In this document: positions 1 to 7,160 of the stretch, one piece after another
How positions within the stretch are numbered: position 1 is the stretch's first letter
How the letters are laid out: each line of letters begins with the position of its first letter
NCBI GenBank assembly: GCA_964387795.1
Contig: CAYLYP010000098.1
Location: 1 to 10,642, forward strand
Direction of reading: 5' to 3'
DNA length: 10,642 nucleotides
Origin: CAYLYP01 sp964387795
GTDB lineage: Bacteria > Bacteroidota > Bacteroidia > Bacteroidales > UBA7960
The notes under the pieces: generated by a model
Told to the model about the DNA's origin: nothing
Database searches by the model: none
The model's input: only the letters and a program-made list of their open reading frames with translations
Made by a program: the position numbers and the translations under genes

Positions 1-96
1 GCACCCCTTTATCTGATAAATTAATTTTTTTTTTCGGCAGCTTGATTTAATATTCTTTCTGATTAATTTTACTGCTGAAATTTATGCCATTATAGT

Positions 97-1374
97 ATGG
101 AAGAACTAAAAGAATTTTTGCCCGACAGGTTTGTGCAATTTGCCCTAGTTACATTGTTTTCATTGACCTTAGGTCTGGCGCAAAGGCGAATGCAGGCAGA
201 GAAGGATGAACGCCGTATATTTGGCACCGACCGCACCTTTACCTTTATAGGCATCTTAGGCTATCTATTATATATCATCCAACCGGACAATCTGTATTTA
301 TATATGGGAGGAGGTTTTGCCCTGGTAGTGTTCCTAGGCATCTATTATATCTTCAAGCTCAGAATGCAGTTGGAGTTTGGGATGACAACCATCATCATCG
401 CCCTGATAGCTTATTGCATCCCCCCGATAGTGATTACCCAGCCGGCATGGTTTAGTGTTTTAATGATAGTAACTGTGCTCATTTTTACTGAGATGAAAAG
501 CTCCTTCGTTCAGATTTCAAGAAAGTTTGACAAGGATGAATTCATCACCTTAGCGAAGTTTTTAGCCATAGCCGGTGTCATCCTGCCAATGGTACCCAAT
601 GAGCCATTTGTTGATTTTCTTGATGTCACCCCTTTTAAAATATGGATGGCCGTGGTGATAATATCAAGCATATCTTATGCAAGTTATTTGTTGCGAAAAT
701 TTGTGTTCCCCGATTCGGGCATTATTGTAACAGGCTTATTGGGAGGGTTATATAGCAGCACCGCTACAACCATTATCATGGCAAGGAAGACCCGTGAATC
801 GGATAAAAACCCAATAGAATTTGCTGCTGCAATTATACTTGCAACCAGTATGATGTATTTAAGGATACTGATTTTGTTGTTTATTTTTAATTTTGCCTTA
901 GCACGCATTTTATTGATTCCGTTTCTGATATTAACAGCTTTTTCGGCAGGGATAGGGATTTATTATTATATGGTAGCCCGGCGAAATAAGGTAAGCAACG
1001 AAGGTTATGTAGTAACAGAGAAAAACCCATTGGAATTTAAAGTTGCAATCATTTTCACCCTTTTGTTTGTTGCCTTTTCCTTTGTAACTTATTATGTAGT
1101 AAACAGCTTTGGAGTACAGGGTTTAAACCTCTTATCATGGATTGTTGGGGTGAGCGACATCGACCCATTCTTGCTCAACCTCTTTCAGGGCAAGTTTAGT
1201 GTATCGCTAAGTGCATTAGGGGCAGCCACCTTACAGGCCATCATCAGCAATAATATTGTAAAAGCAATATATGCAGCGAGCCTTTCCTCTAAGATGGTAC
1301 GCAAGCCGGTAATTGTTGGTCTTGGATTAATAATACTTCTTAACGGTATTATTACCCTGGTAGTGATATTTTAG
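97..1374 (+). CDS. MgtC/SapB-DUF4010 family integral membrane protein
   Basis: This is a polytopic inner-membrane protein of 425 residues with roughly 11-13 hydrophobic segments. The N-terminal part (about 12-130) resembles the MgtC/SapB fold: a GL-xQRR stretch at 26-31 is followed by GTDRTFTFIGILGY (43-56), which corresponds to the family's G-x-RT motif. The C-terminal half (about 150-425) matches DUF4010, with GLLGGLYSSTATT at 213-225 and GVSDIDPFLLNL at 351-362. The length is normal for this two-part family. The substrate is unknown; MgtC itself is linked to magnesium limitation and ATP synthase control, but that role should not be carried over to this branch. The start is the first ATG of the open frame and has no Shine-Dalgarno sequence, as is usual in this phylum. 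The gene lies 84 bp upstream of a CstA-family gene on the same strand. Family assignment is confident; function is unknown. Confidence 0.85.
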   Translation: MEELKEFLPDRFVQFALVTLFSLTLGLAQRRMQAEKDERRIFGTDRTFTFIGILGYLLYIIQPDNLYLYMGGGFALVVFLGIYYIFKLRMQLEFGMTTIIIALIAYCIPPIVITQPAWFSVLMIVTVLIFTEMKSSFVQISRKFDKDEFITLAKFLAIAGVILPMVPNEPFVDFLDVTPFKIWMAVVIISSISYASYLLRKFVFPDSGIIVTGLLGGLYSSTATTIIMARKTRESDKNPIEFAAAIILATSMMYLRILILLFIFNFALARILLIPFLILTAFSAGIGIYYYMVARRNKVSNEGYVVTEKNPLEFKVAIIFTLLFVAFSFVTYYVVNSFGVQGLNLLSWIVGVSDIDPFLLNLFQGKFSVSLSALGAATLQAIISNNIVKAIYAASLSSKMVRKPVIVGLGLIILLNGIITLVVIF

Positions 1375-1458
1375 GAAAGGAAAAAATCAAAATGAACGTT
1401 AAAAACAAGAAAAAACAATAATCATATTCATCAGAAAATCAATTAAAAGCACCAAAAA

Positions 1459-2910
1459 ATGTTTACATTTATCATATCATTGGCAGCACTCATTGCCGGA
1501 TATTTTATTTATGGGCGGTTTATAGAGAAAATTTTTAAAGCAGATTCAAAGAGGAAGACACCAGCTTATACCCAGCAAGATAATATAGATTACATCCCAA
1601 TGTCCTGGTGGCGGGCATTTTTAATACAGTTTTTAAATATTGCAGGATTAGGTCCCATCGTTGGGGCTGTATTAGGTGCTGCTTATGGCCCCATCGCCTT
1701 TTTGTGGATTGTAGTTGGGAATATCTTTGGCGGGGCAGTACATGACTATTTTTCAGGAATGATATCAATCCGTATGGGAGGCATGAGCATCCCTGAGATC
1801 ATAGGAAAATACCTGGGGATTAGCATGAAGCAGTTTATGAGGGGATTTACACTTTTCCTGATGATACTTGTAGGTGCAGCATTTATATCAGGGCCGGCAG
1901 CATTACTATCAGCATTAACACCTGAATATCTAACAAAAAACATCTGGGTATTTATAATCCTTGGATATTACATCCTGGCAACGCTATTACCTATAGATAA
2001 AATAATAGGAAGGGTTTACCCAATCTTTGGATTGGCATTACTAATAATGGCATTGGGCATTGGAGGTGCCATTTTTTTTCAGGGATACCTTAATAACATC
2101 CCGGAATTGGTTCCTTCAAATTTTTTCAATATGAAAAGCAATGCTGAATCCTATCCCATATTCCCAATGTTATTTGTAACCATATCCTGTGGTGCAATAA
2201 GTGGCTTTCATGCAACCCAAAGCCCAATGATGGCAAGGTGTTTAAAGAATGAAAAACAAGGACGGAAAGTCTTTTATGGGGCAATGATTACTGAAGGGGT
2301 GATTGCATTAATATGGGCAGCTATCGGGATGAGCTTTTATGGCGGTGTTGGCGAATTAAACCAGACGATAGCCCAATATAAAGGAGAAGCCACAATCATG
2401 ATAAGGGAGATTTCATATACAACGCTAGGGAAACTTGGAGGCATATTAGCAATACTTGGAGTAGTGGCAGCTCCAATAACAACAGGGGATACCGCATTCA
2501 GGAGCGCCCGTTTAATAGTAGCAGATTTTTTAAGGATCCCACAACAGAAAATATGGAAGCGGATATGGGTAAGCCTGCCCTTATTTATTGTGGGATTTGT
2601 GTTGACACAGGTGAAATTTGATATTATCTGGAGGTATATGTTTTGGAGCAATCAGGTTTTGGCTACTGTTGTTCTCTGGGCCATAACAATCTACCTGAGA
2701 AAAGAAACCCGATATAGCGTACTGTGCCTCATCCCAGCCCTCTTTATGACAGCAGTAGTGACAAGTTATATCATTATTTCTCCGGAAGGCCTTGGCTTAG
2801 CGCATCCAATAGGAAACATTGGAGCAGTTGTTGCAATGTTGATATGCTATGCACTATATTTATTCCCAGTATTCAAAGGGAAAACCAAGGAAGAAGAAAA
2901 ACAAGCATGA
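1459..2910 (+). CDS. cstA: CstA-family carbon starvation protein (short form), probable peptide/pyruvate transporter
   Basis: This is a multi-pass inner-membrane transporter of the CstA/BtsT family. In E. coli, CstA is linked to peptide and pyruvate uptake under carbon starvation, and BtsT is a pyruvate/H+ symporter. Motifs seen here are IAGLGPIVGAVLGAAYGP (61-78), GGAVHDYFSGM (91-101), GFHATQSPMMARCL (249-262), the loop GDTAFRSARLIVADFLRIP (343-361), and WRYMFWSNQVLA (391-402). At 483 residues it is much shorter than the roughly 700-residue E. coli proteins. It keeps the CstA core and lacks the long C-terminal extension, as do other short CstA homologues in anaerobes and Bacteroidota. The start ATG follows an A-rich leader with no Shine-Dalgarno sequence. 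It may be co-transcribed with the upstream DUF4010 gene. The next gene to the right is convergent, with only 52 bp between the stops. Family is confident; substrate is inferred. Confidence 0.9.
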   Translation: MFTFIISLAALIAGYFIYGRFIEKIFKADSKRKTPAYTQQDNIDYIPMSWWRAFLIQFLNIAGLGPIVGAVLGAAYGPIAFLWIVVGNIFGGAVHDYFSGMISIRMGGMSIPEIIGKYLGISMKQFMRGFTLFLMILVGAAFISGPAALLSALTPEYLTKNIWVFIILGYYILATLLPIDKIIGRVYPIFGLALLIMALGIGGAIFFQGYLNNIPELVPSNFFNMKSNAESYPIFPMLFVTISCGAISGFHATQSPMMARCLKNEKQGRKVFYGAMITEGVIALIWAAIGMSFYGGVGELNQTIAQYKGEATIMIREISYTTLGKLGGILAILGVVAAPITTGDTAFRSARLIVADFLRIPQQKIWKRIWVSLPLFIVGFVLTQVKFDIIWRYMFWSNQVLATVVLWAITIYLRKETRYSVLCLIPALFMTAVVTSYIIISPEGLGLAHPIGNIGAVVAMLICYALYLFPVFKGKTKEEEKQA

Positions 2911-2962
2911 TAAAAGCACTAAATCCAATCAATAAACATCCACAATCTAAATCAAGGCACAA

Positions 2963-5900
2963 TTAAGCTTTAACACATAGTTTCCTGAGTATTTCAAAAA
3001 GGAAGGCTTCATCAACAGGTTTGGTTACAAACTCATCCATACCAATACCCATATATTTTTCCCTGTCCCCTTTAAAAGCATTGGCACTAATACCAATTAT
3101 AGGGGGCACATCCTTATACTGTTCCTTTATCTTTTGGGTAGCAGTAAGCCCATCCATAACAGGCATCTGAATATCCATAAGTATCACATCAAATAAACCA
3201 GGCTTAAACATATCCAGGGCAATCTGGCCATTGGCAGCCAACGCAACGGTATGACCTGCCGATTCAAGCATCAGCTTAATAACCATCTGATTTACTTTTT
3301 TATCCTCCACATATAGTATTTTTAAAGGAGGCAGTTCACTTTTATTTTCATCCTGACCCATTACAATAAGATCATCATCCTTAGAAGCAGTAATAGCCCT
3401 GAAAGTAAACCAAAAAGAGCTACCCTCCCCTTCAACGCTTGAAACACCAACAGATCCCCCAAGCAATTCAGCAAGATTTTTGCAGATAGCAAGGCTTAAG
3501 CCAGCACTGTCTGTATTACGGTTATCTTTGTATTCAACCTGAGAAAAAGGCATAAAAAGGTTATCGAGCATTTCTTTTTTTATCCCAATACCTGTATCAT
3601 TAACAAAGACTTTAATCAGCAGAGGTTGATTTATGAATGATGAGCTATCAGCAGGATCAATCAATACGGCCTCTATAGACACACCTCCTTTATCAGTATA
3701 TTTAACCGCATTCGATAGTAAATTTTGCAATATCCTGTTAACCCGTCCTTTATCAGATATTAGTTTATGAGGGATTCTTGTGTCGATAGATGAACTAAAG
3801 GTAAGTTTTTCCTTTTTAGGCAGTGAAAGGAAGAGGTTTTCGGCATATTTAAAAATATCCACAAGGGAAAAGGTTTCATTATTAAGTTCAACTTTTCCAG
3901 CATCAATATTAGAGTAATCAAGAATTTGGTTAATAATTTCATTCAGGTTTTCGCCTGATTGTTTAAGGGCAACCAGATAATCCTGTTGTATACTGTTTAA
4001 TTCGGTTCGACCAAGCATATCAGTTAATCCGATAACACCAGCTAAAGGGGTACGGATTTCATGGCTTACATTGGCAAGGATATTCTGTTTAAACTCAATG
4101 GTTTTTTTAGCTACTTCAACCTCTTTATCGAGTAGTTTATTTTTTAGGATTAGTGAGCGCTCCCGAATTTTAACAAAAGAAGCGAAAGAAGCCATAAAGA
4201 TGAAGAAATAAATAACAATTGCCCACCATGTCTTCCACCAGGGAGTTTTAACAACAAATGAATACTTGCATTCATCGCCCCAATATCCCTGGGAATTGAT
4301 GGCTTTCACCCTGAAAGTATATTTTCCTGGAGAAAGGTTTCCATAAGTAGCCAATCCATTTGGAGAAGGTTTCTGCCATCCGGCATCATAACCATCAAGC
4401 ATATAGGAATACATCACTTTATCAGGGGACAAAGAAGTAACCCCAATAAAGTCGAAACGGATAAAATTATTCTTATGTGAAAGCTCGAGCTTATAAGGAA
4501 CCAGGTGCCAGGGCGAAATACTGTCGAAGCTAAAATTTTTAAGGGTCACCTGATTGCTAAGAACCAATGAGGTATCCTGTTTCCAAAGCAAATGAGGCCA
4601 ATAAATATCCTCATTAAAAAGCATAAGTTTAGTGATTTCAATCCTTGGACCTAAGGTATCGTTTTCAATTTCATCAGGAGCAAAAACGGTAATCCTGTCA
4701 TTGGCTCCAATCCATATTCTCCCCATATTGTCTTCTGATATCACTTCCCTGTTGCACCCAATGCCAAAAAAACCATCAGAAAAGGTGAGTTTTCTAAAAA
4801 CATTATCAGGCAAACTATCAAGAGAACTATTATTTTTAGTAGCTGAATAATTGGCAATTAACTGCAGGTTTTTTTGGGGCAAAATACTAAATCCCATCCT
4901 GCCCCCAATTATTAAATCGCCTTTTCTGTCCTGCATTATCGATAATGGATAATTATCAACAAGGCCATCCTGGTTAGAGAAATTGAGGAAGCCATGTCCA
5001 TCATACAACATAAGACCAACTCCCTCAACACCAAACCAAATTTGTCCAAATCGATCTTCAAAACAAGTATAAACAAAATTGCTCCCAAGACCGTCATCCG
5101 CAGAGAAATGAGTAATTTTTTTGCCATCCATACAATAAACACCCCCACCCCAGGAAGTTATCCATATTTTTCCTTTTGAATCCTGAGTAATATTGTTTAA
5201 AAACACTTCTGGTTTTATGCTATCAATTAAATAATAAGAAAACTCCTTGCCATTAAATTTCCCAATTTCATTTAAATTGACAACGAACCAAATATTTTTA
5301 TCTTTATCTTCAAATAGAGAGTTAACAGGCAAATAATCAACATTCCTGTCAATAGGATAATTAAGCATTTGATTTCCATCGTAGCAAAATAATCCTTCAG
5401 TATTAGCACCCATCCAAATCTTCCCATCAGAGCTTTTAATCATCGAAACAACAAAATCAGGCATGTCATTTCTATTTGCAAAAGCATATTGGACAAATTT
5501 CTCCCCGTTAAAACTCATAAGGCCCCCATCAATGCTTGATATCCATTGTTTATCATCATTGGTATGAATTATCTGGGTAATCCCCTGATTAAACCCTGTT
5601 TTTGGCATATAATGGGTAAAGACACTCCCAAGATATTGAGTGAGTCCCCCATACCAATTAGCAATCCATAGTATCCCATTTGAATCACCAAACAATGCCT
5701 GAATATAATTATTATTCATCCCCTGGTCCTTTGTATATATTTTAAAGGCACCGTCTTTTAATGAGAGCAGCCCATTATCCCATGTACCAATCCAAAGATT
5801 TCCCTTAATATCTTTTGTGATACAACTTACATTATTTATTGGCACTGAGGAATTATCATAATAATAATAAAAGCTTTCACCGTCAAATCGGGCAATGCCT

Positions 5901-6925
5901 TTATCTAAAACAGCTAACCAGATATCCTTACCATCAACATAAATATTAAAAATATTATTATCGTAAGACACTCCCTTAGCAGTAAAGATATAAAAAGACT
6001 TACCATCAAATTTCATAAGGCCATCTTTCGCAGATGCCATCCAAATATTTCCCTCTGAATCAGATTTCATATCTGAGATTTCCAGCATCATATCCCCTTT
6101 AACCGGTCCATAGTGCCTGATAATGGTATCCTCAATGCAACTCAGCCCTCCATAAAGATATGCGAGCCAAATCCTACCCTGAGCATCTTCAACCATAGAA
6201 ATAATATCATCGGATAACAGGCCTTTGTCTTTTGTGTATTGAACAGTATGAATCCCATCTAATTTTGCAATCCCCCCATTTACCATTGACACCCATATTT
6301 CACCATTCCTGTCCTGTAACACTTTACTAATTGTCAAAGAACTTAAGCCATTTTTTTTATTATAGGTTGAAAAACTCTGCCCATCGTATCTGCAAAGGCC
6401 GCCACCTTTTGTTCCAATCCAGACATGACCTTTGTCGTCCTCCATAAAACAGGAGATGTCATCATGAGGTAAGCCCTGCATTTTAGAATAATAACGAAAG
6501 CTATACTTTACATTTGAATTAAAAAACACATCATGTATTTCAACCGTTTCAGGGGAACGGGTAAAAACATATTTACCATAAATTGTTAATGAATCACCAA
6601 CAGCAACTCTTGAATCATCCTGAGAAAGTGTTTCAGGTGCAGTAGCTTTTTCAATTAATGGTTTTACCGGAAACACCCTGCTCTCATCGTTTGGGATTAC
6701 ATCCACAATTTTCATTTGCCTGGTTTCAGGTAATCCGGCTATAATTTTTCTTTGGGTGCAAATACTATCAATACTAAAGGTTTTACCTGATGATTCAATA
6801 TATGGGAACCTTAATGTGTCACCAGCTTCATCCTTTATTCTTTCTTTACAGCTAAACGCAACAATAACTACAATTGTAATTATCAATGACAAATAATTTC
6901 CTTGTTTATTCTTAAACCAACTCAT
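2963..6925 (-). CDS. Hybrid histidine kinase with 14 Reg_prop blades, Y_Y_Y domain and C-terminal receiver
   Basis: This is a membrane sensor kinase of about 1320 residues; numbering is from the ATG at 6925. Domains in order: a hydrophobic N-terminus ending in VAFSC (Cys26), a signal-anchor or lipoprotein signal; a linker to about 145; fourteen propeller blades with IW-hydrophobic motifs at 168, 209, 251, 293, 334, 376, 418, 460, 502, 544, 586, 628, 670 and 736; a Y_Y_Y domain (about 810-893); a TM helix (about 900-920); a helical linker; HisKA with phospho-acceptor His955 in NVSHEIRTPL; HATPase with N-box Asn1072 and G1 Asp1110; and a receiver with Glu1207/Asp1208, phospho-acceptor Asp1251 and Lys1302. 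The sensor half is HTCS-like, but no AraC-type output follows the receiver. The G2 box reads SAGLSL instead of GTGLGL. The frame also opens at a GTG 27 bp upstream (6952). The ATG was preferred because it places a short basic segment before the hydrophobic core. The ligand is unknown. Confidence 0.93.
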   Translation of the reverse strand: MSWFKNKQGNYLSLIITIVVIVAFSCKERIKDEAGDTLRFPYIESSGKTFSIDSICTQRKIIAGLPETRQMKIVDVIPNDESRVFPVKPLIEKATAPETLSQDDSRVAVGDSLTIYGKYVFTRSPETVEIHDVFFNSNVKYSFRYYSKMQGLPHDDISCFMEDDKGHVWIGTKGGGLCRYDGQSFSTYNKKNGLSSLTISKVLQDRNGEIWVSMVNGGIAKLDGIHTVQYTKDKGLLSDDIISMVEDAQGRIWLAYLYGGLSCIEDTIIRHYGPVKGDMMLEISDMKSDSEGNIWMASAKDGLMKFDGKSFYIFTAKGVSYDNNIFNIYVDGKDIWLAVLDKGIARFDGESFYYYYDNSSVPINNVSCITKDIKGNLWIGTWDNGLLSLKDGAFKIYTKDQGMNNNYIQALFGDSNGILWIANWYGGLTQYLGSVFTHYMPKTGFNQGITQIIHTNDDKQWISSIDGGLMSFNGEKFVQYAFANRNDMPDFVVSMIKSSDGKIWMGANTEGLFCYDGNQMLNYPIDRNVDYLPVNSLFEDKDKNIWFVVNLNEIGKFNGKEFSYYLIDSIKPEVFLNNITQDSKGKIWITSWGGGVYCMDGKKITHFSADDGLGSNFVYTCFEDRFGQIWFGVEGVGLMLYDGHGFLNFSNQDGLVDNYPLSIMQDRKGDLIIGGRMGFSILPQKNLQLIANYSATKNNSSLDSLPDNVFRKLTFSDGFFGIGCNREVISEDNMGRIWIGANDRITVFAPDEIENDTLGPRIEITKLMLFNEDIYWPHLLWKQDTSLVLSNQVTLKNFSFDSISPWHLVPYKLELSHKNNFIRFDFIGVTSLSPDKVMYSYMLDGYDAGWQKPSPNGLATYGNLSPGKYTFRVKAINSQGYWGDECKYSFVVKTPWWKTWWAIVIYFFIFMASFASFVKIRERSLILKNKLLDKEVEVAKKTIEFKQNILANVSHEIRTPLAGVIGLTDMLGRTELNSIQQDYLVALKQSGENLNEIINQILDYSNIDAGKVELNNETFSLVDIFKYAENLFLSLPKKEKLTFSSSIDTRIPHKLISDKGRVNRILQNLLSNAVKYTDKGGVSIEAVLIDPADSSSFINQPLLIKVFVNDTGIGIKKEMLDNLFMPFSQVEYKDNRNTDSAGLSLAICKNLAELLGGSVGVSSVEGEGSSFWFTFRAITASKDDDLIVMGQDENKSELPPLKILYVEDKKVNQMVIKLMLESAGHTVALAANGQIALDMFKPGLFDVILMDIQMPVMDGLTATQKIKEQYKDVPPIIGISANAFKGDREKYMGIGMDEFVTKPVDEAFLFEILRKLCVKA
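6848..6925 (-). other. Candidate lipoprotein signal or N-terminal anchor of the hybrid kinase
   Basis: Read from the ATG at 6925, the first 26 residues have a basic start (K5, K7), a hydrophobic core LSLIITIVVIVAF and then Ser-Cys followed by charged KERIKDE. The lipobox is A-F-S-C, with Ala at -3 where Leu is usual, so signal peptidase II cleavage is plausible but not certain. If Cys26 is not lipidated, the segment would serve as an ordinary transmembrane anchor. Either reading places the propellers in the periplasm. Confidence 0.5.
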
Positions 6926-7016
6926 TCCTGAAGAAAAAAAATAAGTAATCACATTGCATTACAGAAGCAACAGATAAAAAAATACTTCAATCTGATTCTT
7001 CTATGCCAGTGTTAAG

Positions 7017-7024
7017 CAAAAATA
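7017..7024 (-). promoter_or_regulatory. Possible -7 promoter element of the hybrid kinase gene
   Basis: The minus strand reads TATTTTTG, an exact match to the Bacteroidota -7 consensus TAnnTTTG, about 90 bases before the preferred ATG at 6925. No TTTG lies at the expected 19-21 base distance upstream; the nearest TTG is only 14 bases away. The site lies downstream of the preceding gene's terminator, which fits an independent promoter. In A+T-rich DNA a single match like this can arise by chance. Confidence 0.35.
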
Positions 7025-7116
7025 GGGATTTAACCACTCAATAGTTTACGTATTCCTCTTATATTGCCAGCAATTATACTTAGTAAGTTTCGGCAAGGAA
7101 TGAAATGATTAGCAGT

Positions 7117-7153
7117 AAAAAAAAATGGCTGGTGAATTTCCAGCCATTTTTTT
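7117..7153 (-). terminator. Intrinsic terminator after the T9SS propeller gene
   Basis: The minus strand carries a perfect 7 bp G+C-containing stem (TGGCTGG paired with CCAGCCA, 7126-7132 and 7140-7146) around a 7-base loop. The flanking tracts are nine A's at 7117-7125 and seven T's at 7147-7153 on the plus strand. On the minus strand the stem is followed by nine U's, a classic Rho-independent terminator. It begins about 8 bases after the stop of the 871-residue gene. It separates that gene from the downstream kinase gene. Confidence 0.9.
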
Positions 7154-7160
7154 AAAAAGT

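Noticed and set aside
684..908. Minus-strand frame of 74 codons inside the DUF4010 gene
   Set aside because: It lies wholly inside a well-supported membrane-protein gene; its hydrophobic look comes from reading the reverse complement of TM codons.
1392..1421. Nine-codon frame (MNVKNKKKQ) between the DUF4010 and CstA genes
   Set aside because: It is too short and A-rich to distinguish from chance; there is no sign of a leader-peptide attenuator hairpin.
2337..2651. Minus-strand frame of 104 codons inside the CstA gene
   Set aside because: It is fully overlapped by a conserved family gene and has no recognisable motif.
2724..2966. Plus-strand frame of 80 codons overlapping the CstA 3' end
   Set aside because: It is an out-of-frame shadow of CstA; the CstA frame holds conserved sequence to its stop.
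3760..3942. Minus-strand 60-codon frame within the kinase gene
   Set aside because: It is an alternative frame of the histidine kinase region; the main frame carries all kinase motifs.
4632..5179. Small frames on both strands within the propeller region of the kinase
   Set aside because: They overlap continuous propeller blades in the main frame and show no independent signal.
7063..7074. Small dyad ATTGC-CA-GCAAT upstream of the kinase promoter candidate
   Set aside because: The arms are only 5 bp and do not extend; expected by chance in a region of this size.
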